DNA of 64,000 nucleotides from Phyllobacterium myrsinacearum (GCF_002980555.1 NZ_PVBT01000006.1:248001-312000), one strand, 5' to 3'. Numbered from the stretch's first letter, positions 8,295 through 19,042 are shown. Made by a program: numbers and translations. Notes: generated by a model from the sequence alone, not told the origin.

Positions 8295-9067
8295 GATTGT
8301 GCTGACCTTTCCTGCACGGCCTGACCCTGCCCTGCCGCCTTTGATACCGATCGCGATACAGCCGTCAAAAATCCGTCGCGCGATTCCGGCGCCTTCAGCG
8401 CCCGCGGTTCCCAGACATGGCGGGTGAAGAAGAAACTGGTCAGACGGAAGGCATCCGTCAGTTCGGCGAGCGACGCCGCCCGCACCTTCGAACTGATCAT
8501 GAACGGCGGCATCACCAGCAGCTTGTCGGCCCAGGGCGCACCGGCATCGCGCGACACGGCCCGGCCGGATTTCGGTGAGACATAGGCAAGATTGTCGCCG
8601 CTGCCCGTCGCCGCGCAGCGTTTCAGATCGAGGCCGAAGCCCAGCTCCTCCAGCATCATCACCTCGAAGCGCAGGATGAGTTCGCCCGCAATCAGCGGGT
8701 CGTCGCAATGTTCGAGGATGATGGCAAGTGTCTCGAAAAGCCCCTGATGCGGATCCCGCTCCGGCAGGAGGCGCAGATGCGCGGCAGCCAGCTGCAGGGC
8801 ATAGAGGCCGACGGGCTGTTCGATCAGCCGGGCAGCGGCGAAGGAGACCGGCTCGACCTGCATCATGCCGAGATGCTCGTCGATGCGCGCGCGCCAGATC
8901 ACATCCACCCGGTTTCCCGGCTGCAGCAGCGGCTGCATGCGGCGGGAGCGGCCGCCGCGCACCAGCCCCATATGGCGGCCATGCGCGCGCGTCATCAGTT
9001 CGAGGATCGCACTGGTTTCCCCGTGCCGCCTCGTTCCGAGTATGATTCCTTCATCCCGCCATTCCAT
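8291..9067 (-). CDS. recO: DNA repair protein RecO
   Basis: 258 residues, the usual size. The N-terminal OB-fold opens MEWRDEGIILGTRRHGETSAILELMTR, typical of alphaproteobacterial RecO. The C-terminal helical domain follows (LRFEVMMLEELGFGLDLKRCAATG). RecO works with RecF and RecR to load RecA on SSB-coated gaps. It sits in the conserved order rnc-era-recO, starting 26 bases after era. Its stop overlaps the start of the thioesterase gene. Confidence 0.93.
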   Translation of the reverse strand: MEWRDEGIILGTRRHGETSAILELMTRAHGRHMGLVRGGRSRRMQPLLQPGNRVDVIWRARIDEHLGMMQVEPVSFAAARLIEQPVGLYALQLAAAHLRLLPERDPHQGLFETLAIILEHCDDPLIAGELILRFEVMMLEELGFGLDLKRCAATGSGDNLAYVSPKSGRAVSRDAGAPWADKLLVMPPFMISSKVRAASLAELTDAFRLTSFFFTRHVWEPRALKAPESRDGFLTAVSRSVSKAAGQGQAVQERSAQS

Positions 9068-9093
9068 GAGAGCCTCTTCCGGCGAGACTCGCG

Positions 9094-10032
9094 CTATCCG
9101 TGCGGGAATTCAAGGCCCATTTCGCGGTAGCGCTCGGGATCATTGCCCCAATTGTCACGCACCTTGACGAACAGGAACAGATGGACCTTCTGTTCGAGGA
9201 TTTCCATCAGCTCCTTGCGGGCAGCCTGGCCGATGGCCTTGATCGCCTGCCCCTCGTGCCCGAGCACGATCTTCTTCTGGCTGTCGCGCTCGACATAGAT
9301 CACCTGCTGGATGCGGACGGAGCCATCCGGCTTCTCCTCCCAGCTTTCGGTCTCGATGGTCGACGAATACGGCAACTCGTTGTGCAGGCGCAAATAAAGC
9401 TTTTCCCGGGTGATTTCCGCCGCCAGCATGCGCATCGGCATATCGGAAATCTGGTCTTCCGGATAATACCACGGACCTTCCGGCAGGTTGTCGGCGAGAT
9501 ATTTCACCAGATCCTTGCAGCCATAGCCCTTCAGCGCCGAAATCATGAACGTCTTGTCGAAATTGATCTTCTCGTTGGCGCGCTGCGCCAGTTCCAGAAG
9601 TTTCGGCGCTTCGATGCGGTCGACCTTGTTGAGGACGAGAATGACCTTGCGCTTCTTCTCGTGCAGGCTGCCGAGAATGGCTTCCGCCTCCTCGTTGATG
9701 CCCTCTTCCACATCGATCAGCACCAGAATGATATCCGCATCCTTGGCGCCGCCCCAGGCTGTCGTCACCATGGCGCGGTCGAGCCGGCGCTTGGGCTTGA
9801 AAATACCGGGTGTGTCGACCAGCACCATCTGCGTGCGGTCGTGGATGACGATGCCGCGCACCAGCGCGCGTGTTGTCTGGACCTTGTGGGTGACAATCGA
9901 AACCTTGCTGCCGACCAGCTGGTTGACCAGCGTCGACTTGCCGGCATTCGGCGCGCCGATCAAGGCGATGAAGCCCGAACGCGTCGGGCCTTCGGGCTGT
10001 GTCACTTCCGGTGTTGTGTCCTGGTCGGTCAT
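9094..10032 (-). CDS. era: GTPase Era
   Basis: 312 residues from MTDQDTTPEVTQPEGPTRSG. The G domain carries G1 GAPNAGKST, G3 DTPGI and G4 NKVD. The C-terminal KH domain contains VIYVERDSQKKIVLGHEGQAIKAIG. Era binds the 3' end of 16S rRNA and helps 30S maturation. The start at 10032 overlaps the rnc stop by four bases, so the two are coupled. A longer in-frame start inside rnc is ignored. Confidence 0.96.
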   Translation of the reverse strand: MTDQDTTPEVTQPEGPTRSGFIALIGAPNAGKSTLVNQLVGSKVSIVTHKVQTTRALVRGIVIHDRTQMVLVDTPGIFKPKRRLDRAMVTTAWGGAKDADIILVLIDVEEGINEEAEAILGSLHEKKRKVILVLNKVDRIEAPKLLELAQRANEKINFDKTFMISALKGYGCKDLVKYLADNLPEGPWYYPEDQISDMPMRMLAAEITREKLYLRLHNELPYSSTIETESWEEKPDGSVRIQQVIYVERDSQKKIVLGHEGQAIKAIGQAARKELMEILEQKVHLFLFVKVRDNWGNDPERYREMGLEFPHG

Positions 10033-10742
10033 GCCTGTCCTTCTTCCTGCGTCTTCTGACGGACGCCTTCCCGGTAAAGCAGGGCAACGGCCGCTTCCTG
10101 CTCGGCAATGCGCTTGGAGCGCCCCATGCCGGTGGCAGGCGCAAAACCCTTCACCTCTACCTTCACCGTAAACTGTGGATCGTGGTCCGGGCCGGTGCGC
10201 TCGACCACGCTGTATATGGGCTGGGCACCATCCTGCTGGTGGGCCCATTCCTGCAATTCGGTCTTGGGATCACGCTGCGCCGAGTTGATCTCGCGCGAGC
10301 GGGCATCCCAATACCGCTGGATGAAAGGTTGCGCCGCTTCCAGCCCGCCGTCCAGATAAATCGTGGCGATCAGCGATTCCACCACGTCGGCGCGCAGGCT
10401 TTTCAGCCGCTTGTCCGCCAGCCCCTTCACATCGGAGCCGGTACGGATGAATTCGTGCAGGCCGATTTCATCGGCCACGGCAGCGCACGTATCGGCATTG
10501 ACCAGCGAATTCAGGCGCAGCGACAATTCCCCTTCGCTTGCGGTCGGATAGGCGCGAAAGAGCATTTCGGCAATGACCAGCCCGAGAACGCGATCGCCGA
10601 GGAATTCGAGCCGTTCATAATCCGATCCGACCGACTGACGGGCACTGGCATGGGTCAGCGCGCGCTCCAGGCGGGCGAGATCGCGAAATGTGTGGCTCGT
10701 CTGCTCCTCCAGTCTGCGAACGGCGTCAGCGGACAGGGTCAT
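10029..10742 (-). CDS. rnc: Ribonuclease III
   Basis: 237 residues. The RNase III signature ERLEFLGDRVLGL lies near residue 43, carrying the metal-binding Glu/Asp. The catalytic domain continues to about residue 150, and a C-terminal double-stranded RNA-binding domain ends in SKRIAEQEAAVALLYREG. It processes rRNA and cleaves structured RNAs. It lies 7 bases after lepB and overlaps era by four bases, the standard alphaproteobacterial arrangement. Confidence 0.96.
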   Translation of the reverse strand: MTLSADAVRRLEEQTSHTFRDLARLERALTHASARQSVGSDYERLEFLGDRVLGLVIAEMLFRAYPTASEGELSLRLNSLVNADTCAAVADEIGLHEFIRTGSDVKGLADKRLKSLRADVVESLIATIYLDGGLEAAQPFIQRYWDARSREINSAQRDPKTELQEWAHQQDGAQPIYSVVERTGPDHDPQFTVKVEVKGFAPATGMGRSKRIAEQEAAVALLYREGVRQKTQEEGQA

Positions 10743-10749
10743 GGGCGGC

Positions 10750-11532
10750 TCATTGGCTCTTCGGGGTGAAAGAGGTTCCGTTCACGCTGTGAAGCAGACG
10801 GTCAAAACGCAGTTCCGACGGCCAGCGCCACAGTTCCAGCGGGCTTGCCTTGCCGGCAATGGAGAAGAAGATGATGTTGGCACGGCCGATAAAATTCTCG
10901 AAGGGCACGTAGCCGACGTCAAAGCGGCTGTCGGCGGAATTGTCGCGATTGTCGCCCATCATGAAATAATGGCCGGCAGGCACAACGAACTCCCGCGTAT
11001 CGTCGCCGATGCCATTGGGGGTCAGATCGAGCGTGTCATAGGTTACGCCGTTCGGCAGCGTCTCGCGGTAGACATCCACGGGGCGGTTGACTTCGGTGAC
11101 ATCGGGATTGTTGATCTGGCCGACCTTGACGCGCGGCACGGCCACGTCGTTGAGGTAAAGCACGCCGCCACGCATCTGCACGCGGTCACCGGGAAGGCCG
11201 ACCACACGCTTGATGAAATCCAGCGACGTATCATTTGGCTTGCGGAACACAGCGATATCGCCGCGCTGCGGCTCGCTGGCCCAGATGCGCCCGGAAAACA
11301 GGTTCGGCGCAAAGGGAATCGAATATTTCGAAAACCCGTAGGAGAATTTCGAAACGAAGAGATAATCGCCCTCAAGCAGGGTCGGGCGCATCGAACCGGA
11401 CGGAATGTTGAACGGCTGGAACAGCACGGTGCGGATCACCAGAGCGAGCAGCAGGGCCTGCACGACAACACTGATCGTCTCGCCAAGACCGCCAGATTTT
11501 TTCACAACAGATTTGTCGCTCACGCTCGTCAT
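10750..11532 (-). CDS. lepB: Signal peptidase I
   Basis: 260 residues. One N-terminal membrane segment (TISVVVQALLLALVIRTVLF) precedes box B NIPSGSMRPTL with the catalytic Ser. Box D FIKRVVGLPGDRV holds the catalytic Lys, and box E is GDNRDNSADSR. The enzyme removes signal peptides on the periplasmic side of the inner membrane and would act on the many secreted proteins in this window. It is first of the tightly packed lepB-rnc-era-recO genes; about 90 bases separate it from acpS upstream. Confidence 0.96.
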   Translation of the reverse strand: MTSVSDKSVVKKSGGLGETISVVVQALLLALVIRTVLFQPFNIPSGSMRPTLLEGDYLFVSKFSYGFSKYSIPFAPNLFSGRIWASEPQRGDIAVFRKPNDTSLDFIKRVVGLPGDRVQMRGGVLYLNDVAVPRVKVGQINNPDVTEVNRPVDVYRETLPNGVTYDTLDLTPNGIGDDTREFVVPAGHYFMMGDNRDNSADSRFDVGYVPFENFIGRANIIFFSIAGKASPLELWRWPSELRFDRLLHSVNGTSFTPKSQ

Positions 11533-11621
11533 ATCTCCAAATTTCTTAGCTGCACCCTCTTAACCGCTGAAACAGCAGGGAGCAATGCTACATAGGCCCG
11601 CTTCATGGCGTTTGATTGCGG

Positions 11622-12026
11622 CTATTCCACGATTTTCAGCGCCTCGATAATCACGAATGCTTGCGCAAGCGGAAAATCGTCGGTGATCGTCACATGGATG
11701 CGCGCGGTATGTCCGGCCGGCAGAATCGCCTCAAGCCGACGGGCGGCACCATTGGTCAGCCGCATCGTCGGCGCGCCGCTCGGAAGGTTGATCACCCCCA
11801 TGTCACGCCAGAAAACGCCTTCGGATAACCCCGTCCCGAGCGCCTTGGCACAGGCTTCCTTGGCGGCGAAACGCTTGGCATAGGAGGCGGCACGCAGCTT
11901 GCGCCGTTCGGAACGGGCCTGCTCGACCGGCGTATAGACGCGATCGATGAAGCGCTGGCCATGCCGCTCCAATGTCTTTTCAATGCGTCTTATATCAATC
12001 AGGTCACTGCCGATCCCGATGATCAT
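11622..12026 (-). CDS. acpS: Holo-[acyl-carrier-protein] synthase AcpS
   Basis: 134 residues starting [16 protein letters not shown], with the metal-binding Asp in GSDLIDI. The catalytic-site motif [15 protein letters not shown] includes the conserved Glu and Lys. AcpS attaches 4'-phosphopantetheine from CoA to acyl carrier protein. The ATG at 12026 overlaps the stop of the DUF2062 gene by four bases, so a longer in-frame start inside that gene is rejected. Confidence 0.95.
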   Translation of the reverse strand: MIIGIGSDLIDIRRIEKTLERHGQRFIDRVYTPVEQARSERRKLRAASYAKRFAAKEACAKALGTGLSEGVFWRDMGVINLPSGAPTMRLTNGAARRLEAILPAGHTARIHVTITDDFPLAQAFVIIEALKIVE

Positions 12027-12583
12027 GAGGGTTCGGCCACCTTTTCCAGGGCGTAACCGGCCTTGCGGCGGTTCTGGAAGCTGGCAACGATCCAGCGGGT
12101 CGGGAAATAGACCACCAGGGCGGCGATGAAACCGAGGGGTACCGCACCGATCAGCATCGGCTTGACAATCGGCCCCCACAATTCAGCGAAATCCAGATGC
12201 CGCAGCATATGGCCGAGGTGGTGCGGGAAAGGCTCGTCGCTGGGACCGCCGCTCAGAATGAACCGTCCGGCCTCCAGCGTCGCGCCCCAGATAAACGGCA
12301 GGAACAGCGGATTGCCGAGCGTCGTGCCAAGGATGGCGGCGGCGATGTTGCCGCCGATGATCCAGGCAATCGCCAGCGCCACGGCGATATGCACGCCGAG
12401 GATGGGGATGAACGAGGAAAAAATACCGGCGGCAAGTCCCGCGGCAATGGCGTGCGGGGTTGCCCGCAGCCGCAGGACGCGCTTGCCGAAATAGCGCAGC
12501 GACCGGCCGACCGAGCGGCGCGGCCATAGCGCAGTACGCATCCGTTCACGGAAGCCCGGTTTGATACGCCGTTTGAAGAGCAT
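12023..12583 (-). CDS. DUF2062 membrane protein
   Basis: 186 residues with a basic N-terminus and the DUF2062 core: [23 protein letters not shown] followed by further hydrophobic helices and [17 protein letters not shown]. Probably three to four membrane segments. The function is unknown; the family is often encoded beside acpS and lepB in Rhizobiales, as here. It overlaps acpS by four bases and lies about 70 bases after pyrE. Confidence 0.85.
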   Translation of the reverse strand: MLFKRRIKPGFRERMRTALWPRRSVGRSLRYFGKRVLRLRATPHAIAAGLAAGIFSSFIPILGVHIAVALAIAWIIGGNIAAAILGTTLGNPLFLPFIWGATLEAGRFILSGGPSDEPFPHHLGHMLRHLDFAELWGPIVKPMLIGAVPLGFIAALVVYFPTRWIVASFQNRRKAGYALEKVAEPS

Positions 12584-12654
12584 TGGTATTCAAGTCCCTC
12601 GACGCTGGGGCCAGCGAGTGCGCAACTGGCTCAGCGCTCACGTCTTTTGGTTAA

Positions 12655-13233
12655 TCAAATATTACGACTACCAGGCTTAACGGGCGGAATTGCGGCAAGC
12701 TCCGGCGGTAATTGGTCAGCAGGATAGGCCGGGACTTCATATTCCGCCAGTGCAATCAGCGGCACGCCGACATCTGTCTTGCCGGCAGAACGATCGATGA
12801 TGCAGGCAGCGGCCAGAACCTCGGCACCCAGTTCCTGCAAGGTGGTGACCGTTTCGCGGATCGACAAGCCCGTCGACACGATATCTTCGACAATGACGAC
12901 GCGCGCGCCCTTGGCAATTTCGAAGCGGCGCAGGCGGAACACGCCGTTTTCCCGTTCGACCCAGATGGCCGGAACGCCGAGATGGCGCGATGTCTCATAG
13001 GCCGGGATGATGCCGCCGATCGCCGGTCCAACCACATAGTCGATCGGGCCAAGACCGGCACTCCTGATCTTGTCGGCCAGCGCACGGCACACGCGCTCGG
13101 TCTTGTCGGCGTGCATGAACACACGGGCCTTTTGCAGGAATGTCGGGCTGCGCAAACCCGATGTCAGGATAAAATGCCCTTCCAGCACTGCCCCCGCTTC
13201 GCGAAATACCTGCAGAACTTCATCCGTATTCAT
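12655..13233 (-). CDS. pyrE: Orotate phosphoribosyltransferase
   Basis: 192 residues, the short form of PyrE. The PRPP-binding loop [14 protein letters not shown] is intact, and [20 protein letters not shown] gives the orotate/PP-binding segment. It converts orotate and PRPP to OMP in pyrimidine synthesis. It starts 10 bases after the rsh stop, so the two are very likely co-transcribed, an arrangement common in Rhizobiales. Confidence 0.95.
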   Translation of the reverse strand: MNTDEVLQVFREAGAVLEGHFILTSGLRSPTFLQKARVFMHADKTERVCRALADKIRSAGLGPIDYVVGPAIGGIIPAYETSRHLGVPAIWVERENGVFRLRRFEIAKGARVVIVEDIVSTGLSIRETVTTLQELGAEVLAAACIIDRSAGKTDVGVPLIALAEYEVPAYPADQLPPELAAIPPVKPGSRNI

Positions 13234-13243
13234 GTGTGCCCCT

Positions 13244-15466
13244 CTATCCGTTCACGCGCTGTGCGTCGCTGACGCACTTGCTTTCCTTGAGTTTCGACAG
13301 GATCCGGTTGAGATGTTTCAGATCCCATACCTCCAGGTCGACGATCATCTGCGTAAAGTCAGGCGCCGTGCGGACCATGGAGAGATTGTGAATATTGGTT
13401 TCGTTGGCGGCAATGATCTGGGCGATCTCGGCCAGGGAACCCGGCGCATTGATCGCCGAAATGTTGATGCGGGCCGGAAACCGGTCGCGCCTGCTCTCGT
13501 CGATATCCCAGCGCACGTCGATCCAGCGCTCCGGCTGGTCGTCATAGGCCATCAGCGCCGATGACTGGATGGGGTAGATGGTCATGCCTGCGCCGGGCTG
13601 GAGAATGCCGACGATGCGGTCGCCCGGCACTGCGCCCTCCGGCGAGAAGTGCACGGGCATGTCGGGGCTCGCGCCGCGGATCGGCAGGGCGTGCGGGCCG
13701 CCCGGCTCCCATCCCGCCGTGCCGTCGCTGCCTTCCGGCATCTTGAAAATCATGCCCGACGTGTTGCGGAAATTGACCCAGCCTTCCTCGCGCTCGCTCT
13801 GTGTCGGCTTGGGCTTGGAGTCCTGATATTCCGGATAGACTGCCTTCATGACGTCGGAGGACGGCAGTTCCCCGCGCCCGACGGCGGCCAGAACATCGTC
13901 GATCTCCTTGCGTGCCAGACGCGGCAGGCCTTTCTTGAGTTCATCACGCGAATAGACTTTCCCGGCCCGCTCGAAAGCCCGCTCGAGAATCTGCGTGCCG
14001 AGGCCGGAATACTGCTTGCGCACGGCAATGCGCGTGGCACGGCGGATGGCGGCGCGCGCCTTGCCGGTGACGACGACCGATTCCCAGGCGGCCGGCGGTG
14101 TCTGCGCCTTGGAGCGGATGATCTCGACTTCGTCGCCATTATGCAGTTCGGTCATCAGCGGCATGATGCGGCCATTGACCTTGGCGCCAACGCAGCTATC
14201 GCCGATATTGGTGTGCACCGCATAGGCGAAATCGATCGGCGTTGCCCCGCGCGGCAGGGCGATGAGCCGGCCTTTCGGCGTGAAGCAGAAAACCTGGTCC
14301 TGAAACAGCTCCAGCTTGGTGTGTTCGAGAAACTCTTCCGGATTATCGCCTTCCGCCAGGGCTTCGATGGTTTGCCGCAACCAGGCATAGGCGTTGGTTT
14401 CCGTCGAAATGACATGCGGATTCTGGGCGCTGCCGCGATCCTTGTAGATCGAATGGGCGGCGACGCCGTATTCGGCAATGTCGTTCATTTCACGGGTGCG
14501 GATCTGCAGTTCGACACGCTGGCGCGATGGACCGACGATGGTGGTATGGATCGAACGGTAGTCGTTCTGCTTGGGCGTCGAGATATAGTCCTTGAAACGG
14601 CCGGGAACCATCGACCACGTCGTATGGATGATGCCGAGCGCATTATAGCAATCGGCGACCGTATCGACGACGACGCGGAAGCCGAAAATGTCGGAAAGCT
14701 GTTCGAAGGAGAGCCCCTTGCTCTCCATCTTGCGAAACACCGACCAGGCCTTCTTCTGCCGGCTTTTGACATTGGCCTTGATGCCGCGCTTTTCGAACAG
14801 GCTGGAAAGATCGGTTTCGATCTGTGTCAGCGTGCTGCGGTTCTTTTCCATCAGCTCGGCAAGCCGGTTGGTTACCGCGTTGAAAGCTTCGGGATTGATG
14901 TAGCGGAAGGCCAGCCCCTCCAGTTCCTCACGCATATCCTGCATGCCCATGCGCCCGGCGAGCGGCGCATAAATATCCATGGTTTCCTCGGAAATGCGCA
15001 AACGCTTGTCCGGCGGCACATGATGCAGCGTCCGCATATTGTGCAGGCGGTCGGCGAGCTTGACGAGGAGCACCCGCACATCGTCGGAAATGGCCAGGAG
15101 CAGCTTGCGCAGGTTTTCCGCCTGCACGGCCTTTTTCGAGACGAGATCCAGCTTCTTCAGCTTGGTCAGGCCCTCGACGAGCTTGCCGATATCGGGGCCG
15201 AACAGCGTGTCGATTTCCTGCCGGGTCGCCGAGGTATCCTCGATGGTGTCATGCAGCAGGGCAATGGCAATGGTCGCCTCGTCCAGATGCATGTCGGTGA
15301 GAATGGCGGCCACTTCGAGCGGATGGGAAAAATACGGATCGCCCGATGCGCGCTTCTGATGACCATGCTTCTGCATGGCATAGACATAGGCCTTGTTGAG
15401 CAGCGCCTCATTGACGTCAGGCTTGTAACGCTGAACACGCTCGACAAGCTCATACTGACGCATCAT
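13244..15466 (-). CDS. rsh: Bifunctional (p)ppGpp synthetase/hydrolase Rsh (RelA/SpoT)
   Basis: 740 residues. The N-terminal HD hydrolase carries HPLEVAAIL and LLHDTIEDT (His72-Asp73). The synthetase domain follows with [19 protein letters not shown] and [19 protein letters not shown] domain ([19 protein letters not shown]) and a C-terminal ACT domain ([19 protein letters not shown]) complete it. Both active sites look intact, so this is the single bifunctional stringent-response enzyme usual in Rhizobiales. A terminator and about 150 bases separate it from rpoZ, so it should have its own promoter; pyrE follows in the same transcript. Confidence 0.95.
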   Translation of the reverse strand: MMRQYELVERVQRYKPDVNEALLNKAYVYAMQKHGHQKRASGDPYFSHPLEVAAILTDMHLDEATIAIALLHDTIEDTSATRQEIDTLFGPDIGKLVEGLTKLKKLDLVSKKAVQAENLRKLLLAISDDVRVLLVKLADRLHNMRTLHHVPPDKRLRISEETMDIYAPLAGRMGMQDMREELEGLAFRYINPEAFNAVTNRLAELMEKNRSTLTQIETDLSSLFEKRGIKANVKSRQKKAWSVFRKMESKGLSFEQLSDIFGFRVVVDTVADCYNALGIIHTTWSMVPGRFKDYISTPKQNDYRSIHTTIVGPSRQRVELQIRTREMNDIAEYGVAAHSIYKDRGSAQNPHVISTETNAYAWLRQTIEALAEGDNPEEFLEHTKLELFQDQVFCFTPKGRLIALPRGATPIDFAYAVHTNIGDSCVGAKVNGRIMPLMTELHNGDEVEIIRSKAQTPPAAWESVVVTGKARAAIRRATRIAVRKQYSGLGTQILERAFERAGKVYSRDELKKGLPRLARKEIDDVLAAVGRGELPSSDVMKAVYPEYQDSKPKPTQSEREEGWVNFRNTSGMIFKMPEGSDGTAGWEPGGPHALPIRGASPDMPVHFSPEGAVPGDRIVGILQPGAGMTIYPIQSSALMAYDDQPERWIDVRWDIDESRRDRFPARINISAINAPGSLAEIAQIIAANETNIHNLSMVRTAPDFTQMIVDLEVWDLKHLNRILSKLKESKCVSDAQRVNG

Positions 15467-15544
15467 GGACGGAAGCCTCCAAACCCAAAACTCTAAATTA
15501 TCGAGCGATATATGGTAATTGCGTTACCAAGACGCAAAAATAAT

Positions 15545-15567
15545 GCGCCGCAGAAAAACTGCGACGC
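15545..15567 (-). terminator. Rho-independent terminator after rpoZ
   Basis: On the minus strand GCGTCGCAG-TTTTT-CTGCGGCGC forms a stem with one mismatch, followed by ATTATTTTTGC. It lies about 50 bases after the rpoZ stop and upstream of rsh, separating the two transcripts. Confidence 0.8.
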
Positions 15568-15618
15568 ATCACGATAGCCTGAACTGGCAATCAGTCGCGC
15601 TAAGAGCGCGACACTTGA

Positions 15619-16023
15619 TTAATAGTCGTCGCTTTTTTCCGGTGCTACCAGACCTTCGATGCCGGCCAGCAGTTCTTCTTCCGACATGCTGTCGAAGGAA
15701 ACATTGTCGTCTGCTTCGATCTCGACGATCTCGTTGCCTTCGCTGTCGGCTGATGTGACCTGCGGTACCACGGCAACGGCTTCCGGCTCATCGACTTCCA
15801 CATGCTTCTGCAGCGAATGGATCAGGTCTTCCTTGAGGTCGCCCGGCGAAAGCGTTTCCTCTGCGATTTCGCGCAGGGCAACAACCGGATTCTTATCATT
15901 GTCGCGATCGATGGTGATCGCTGCACCCTGTGAAATCAGGCGTGCGCGGTGACTGGCGAGCAAAACCAGTTCAAACCGGTTCTCGACTTTGTCAACGCAA
16001 TCTTCAACAGTGACGCGGGCCAT
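15619..16023 (-). CDS. rpoZ: RNA polymerase omega subunit
   Basis: 134 residues starting [30 protein letters not shown], the classic omega N-terminus. [21 protein letters not shown] closes the conserved part. The last 50 residues form the acidic tail usual in Rhizobiales omega subunits. It stabilises RNA polymerase assembly and helps form a ppGpp site, which fits its place beside rsh. A terminator follows. Confidence 0.96.
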   Translation of the reverse strand: MARVTVEDCVDKVENRFELVLLASHRARLISQGAAITIDRDNDKNPVVALREIAEETLSPGDLKEDLIHSLQKHVEVDEPEAVAVVPQVTSADSEGNEIVEIEADDNVSFDSMSEEELLAGIEGLVAPEKSDDY

Positions 16024-16320
16024 GGACTGCCCCTTTCATTTTTAACTGAATTAGCGGATTAAGCGGGACATAACGCGGTTACACGGAAAAAACAAGCAAA
16101 AGCCGTAGGCAGGTTCGACACCGGCTGTTTAACAGTAAAAAACAATCACCATATAGTGAGCGTCCCGGTCCAAAATTCGGACAATTTTTCCACCCGGCTA
16201 TTGGCTTTTCACCGAACCCGACGTAGTAAATATGCTACTTTCGTATAAGATCAGATCGAGCTTTATTACCTCCTAGCTGATTTGAAATTGAAGCTCACCT
16301 TTTTGAAATGGAACCTTATT

Positions 16321-16893
16321 ATGTTTGATCCACGTGAAAAGATCGTTTTGTTTATCGATGGTGCAAATCTCTACGCAGCCTCAAAGGTACTGGGATTTGA
16401 TATTTACTATCGCAAACTTCTTGCCGCTTTCCAGAAGAGAGGCTATTTGCTTCGCGCATATTACTATACAGCGCTTGTAGAAGATCAGGAATACTCATCG
16501 ATACGCCCGCTGATCGATTGGCTTGATTACAACGGATATAAGGTTGTTACGAAGCCTGCAAAAGAATTTACCGATTCTGCTGGCCGCCGTAAGATCAAGG
16601 GCAACATGGACATTGAACTTGCTGTCGATGCCATGCAGTTGACGGACACGGTGGATCATTTTGTTATCTTCTCCGGCGACGGTGATTTCCGTTCCCTGGT
16701 GGAAGCCCTGCAGCGCAAGGGCCGCAAGGTCAGCGTCGTTTCGACGCTCTCGACCCAGCCGCCGATGATATCGGACGAACTGCGCCGTCAGGCGGATCAT
16801 TTCATTGATCTGACGTCGCTGCGCAGCGAAATCGGCCGTGAGGCCTCCGAGCGCGCACCGCGCCGCGTCGAAGAAGAACAGGTCGATTACTAA
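16321..16893 (+). CDS. NYN-domain (LabA/DUF88) putative RNase
   Basis: 190 residues starting MFDPREKIVLFIDGANLYAASK. The NYN (PIN-like) fold is marked by acidic residues in VLFIDGANL, KGNMDIELAVDAM and HFVIFSGDGDF, which would bind metal for RNA cleavage. The motif order is that of LabA/DUF88 proteins. Thirteen further in-frame codons lie upstream, but conservation starts at 16321. The first third of the gene is unusually AT-rich in codon choice for this window. A strong terminator follows, so it is probably monocistronic. RNA-degrading activity is inferred. Confidence 0.85.
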   Translation: MFDPREKIVLFIDGANLYAASKVLGFDIYYRKLLAAFQKRGYLLRAYYYTALVEDQEYSSIRPLIDWLDYNGYKVVTKPAKEFTDSAGRRKIKGNMDIELAVDAMQLTDTVDHFVIFSGDGDFRSLVEALQRKGRKVSVVSTLSTQPPMISDELRRQADHFIDLTSLRSEIGREASERAPRRVEEEQVDY

Positions 16894-16927
16894 TAATCGC
16901 TGATTGATATTTGTCGAAAGATTTGGA

Positions 16928-16964
16928 AATGCCGCATGGAAAACCGTGCGGCATTGTGCTTTTT
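16928..16964 (+). terminator. Rho-independent terminator after the NYN gene
   Basis: AATGCCGCATGG-AAAA-CCGTGCGGCATT pairs over twelve positions with one mismatch and is followed by GTGCTTTTT. Confidence 0.85.
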
Positions 16965-16972
16965 AGCGCCTC

Positions 16973-17623
16973 ATGAGTATTGAACCCTCCCCCGACTGCC
17001 CGATTTGCCCGCGACTGCATGATTTCATCGCCGGATGGCGCGTGAAAGAACCCGCATGGCACAATGCGCCGGTCCCTGCCTTCCTGCCCGCGGGCGGCAT
17101 CGAACAGGTTCAGCTCCTTATCATCGGGCTGGCGCCCGGCCTGCGCGGGGCCAACAGGACGGGCCGCCCGTTCACCGGCGATTATGCGGGGGATCTGCTC
17201 TATGGCACGCTTGCGCAGTTCGGCTTTTCCCGCGGCACATTCGCCGCCCGGCCGGATGACGGTCTGCAACTGCTCAATGCGGCGATCGTCAACGCCGTCC
17301 GCTGTGTTCCGCCGGAAAACAAGCCGGTCGGCAGCGAGATCAACAATTGCCGGCGGTTTCTCACGCCGACCATCCAGCAGTTCCGCAACCTGCGCGCCAT
17401 CGTGACCCTTGGCACCATCGCACACCAGTCGACGATCCGGTCGCTCAAGCAGCCGGTGGCGAAGTTTCCGTTCAGCCATGGCGGACAGTCCGATATCGGC
17501 GATATCCGCATTTTCTCCAGCTATCATTGTTCGCGCTACAACACGAATACCGGACGCCTGACCGAAACGATGTTCAAGAACGTGTTCGCTGCTGTGCGCG
17601 CGCATCTGGACGCGGTGGCTTAA
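16973..17623 (+). CDS. Uracil-DNA glycosylase, family 5 (UDGb-like)
   Basis: 216 residues. Motif A reads GLAPGLRGANRTGRPFTGD, the family 5 form (GLAPAxxGGNRTGR), without the Asp/Asn catalytic residue of family 1. CPICPRL near the N-terminus and downstream cysteines (VRCVPP, NNCRRF) fit a 4Fe-4S cluster. Motif B is probably SSYHCSRYNT. It should remove uracil and other deaminated bases from DNA. It starts just after the NYN terminator and is convergent with smpB, 17 bases away. Confidence 0.88.
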   Translation: MSIEPSPDCPICPRLHDFIAGWRVKEPAWHNAPVPAFLPAGGIEQVQLLIIGLAPGLRGANRTGRPFTGDYAGDLLYGTLAQFGFSRGTFAARPDDGLQLLNAAIVNAVRCVPPENKPVGSEINNCRRFLTPTIQQFRNLRAIVTLGTIAHQSTIRSLKQPVAKFPFSHGGQSDIGDIRIFSSYHCSRYNTNTGRLTETMFKNVFAAVRAHLDAVA

Positions 17624-17640
17624 CGGCGTATCCGGCGCAA

Positions 17641-18129
17641 TCAGCCGCGGTCGCGCAGCAGCCGTGACTTCTCACGATTCCAGTCGCGCTGCTTTTCCGT
17701 CTCGCGCTTGTCGTGCAGTTTCTTGCCGCGGGCAACGGCAAGCTCGAGCTTCGCCCGGCCCTGATCATTGAAATAGAGTTTCAGCGGCACGACGGTCATG
17801 CCTTCGCGGTCCACCGATTGCGCCAGCCGTGCCATTTCGCGCTTGCTGACCAGCAGCTTGCGGTGGCGGCGCGGCGCATGATTGAAACGGTTGGCCTGCA
17901 GATATTCCGGAATATAGGAATTGATCAGCCAGAACTCGCCGTTTTCTAGACTGGCATAGCTTTCGGCAATGTTGGACTGGTTGTTGCGCAGGGATTTGAC
18001 CTCGGTGCCCTGCAGCACAATGCCAGCCTCCATCGTGTCGAGAATCTCGAAATTGAATCGCGCTCTGCGGTTCTCGGCAATGACCTTGCGAACCGTTATG
18101 GGTTTTTTGGCAGCTTTGGGCTTATTCAT
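17641..18129 (-). CDS. smpB: SsrA-binding protein SmpB
   Basis: 162 residues. The OB-fold core includes [19 protein letters not shown] and [10 protein letters not shown]. The basic C-terminal tail ([18 protein letters not shown]) folds into the ribosomal decoding site. SmpB delivers tmRNA to stalled ribosomes. It lies 31 bases after dapA on the same strand, the usual Rhizobiales dapA-smpB pair. Confidence 0.95.
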   Translation of the reverse strand: MNKPKAAKKPITVRKVIAENRRARFNFEILDTMEAGIVLQGTEVKSLRNNQSNIAESYASLENGEFWLINSYIPEYLQANRFNHAPRRHRKLLVSKREMARLAQSVDREGMTVVPLKLYFNDQGRAKLELAVARGKKLHDKRETEKQRDWNREKSRLLRDRG

Positions 18130-18160
18130 GAGGCCTATATAATGCTTTGCAACTGAATTG

Positions 18161-19042
18161 TCAGTTGATCAAACCCGCATGTTTCATCGCCTGATCAATA
18201 CGGTCCGCAGTTGCGGCTTCAATCGGGACGAGCGGGGAACGCAGCGAATTGTTCATCTTGCCGAGCTTGGCCAGGGCATATTTCGGGCCTGTCGGATTGG
18301 GTTCGATAAAGAGCGCCTTGTGCAGCGGCATCAGACGGTCCTGAATGGCGAGTGCGCCGGCATAATCGCCCCGCAGGGTCGCAGCCTGGAACTCGGCACA
18401 CAGGCGCGGCGCGATGTTCGAGGTGACGGAGATGCAGCCGACACCGCCATGGGCATTGAAGCCGAGCGCAGTCGCGTCCTCACCGGAAAGCTGGATGAAA
18501 TCCAGCCCGCAGGTGATGCGCTGTTCCGAAACGCGCTCGATCTTGCCTGTCGCGTCCTTGACGCCGGCAATGTTCTTGAAGTCATGCGCCAGCTGACCCA
18601 TCGTCTCCGGCGTCATGTCGATGATCGACCGACCCGGAATGTTGTAGATGATGATCGGCAGCGAAACGGATTCGGCCACAGCCTTGTAGTGGGCATAGAG
18701 GCCGCGCTGGTTCGGCTTGTTGTAATAGGGCGTGACAACGAGAATGGCGTCCGCCCCGGCCTTTTCGGCATGCTGCGCCAGTTCGATGGCTTCGCGCGTA
18801 TTGTTGGAGCCCGCACCGGCAATCACCGGCACCTTGCCCTTGGCTTCCTCGATGCACACTTCAACCACGCGCTTGTGCTCGGCATGGGACAGCGTCGGCG
18901 ATTCGCCCGTCGTTCCGACAGGGACGAACCCATTGGTGCCTTCGGCAATCTGCCAGCCCAGGAATGCGCGAAAGGCTTTCTCGTCAAACGACCCGTTTTG
19001 GTCGAATGGCGTGACGAGAGCGGTGATTGAGCCTTTCAGCAT
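18161..19042 (-). CDS. dapA: 4-Hydroxy-tetrahydrodipicolinate synthase
   Basis: 293 residues, the standard length, starting [29 protein letters not shown] carries the active-site Tyr and [10 protein letters not shown] the Schiff-base Lys. [14 protein letters not shown] is the pyruvate-binding region. It condenses pyruvate and aspartate semialdehyde in the lysine/diaminopimelate pathway. A start four codons earlier is possible, but family alignment favours 19042. Confidence 0.95.
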   Translation of the reverse strand: MLKGSITALVTPFDQNGSFDEKAFRAFLGWQIAEGTNGFVPVGTTGESPTLSHAEHKRVVEVCIEEAKGKVPVIAGAGSNNTREAIELAQHAEKAGADAILVVTPYYNKPNQRGLYAHYKAVAESVSLPIIIYNIPGRSIIDMTPETMGQLAHDFKNIAGVKDATGKIERVSEQRITCGLDFIQLSGEDATALGFNAHGGVGCISVTSNIAPRLCAEFQAATLRGDYAGALAIQDRLMPLHKALFIEPNPTGPKYALAKLGKMNNSLRSPLVPIEAATADRIDQAMKHAGLIN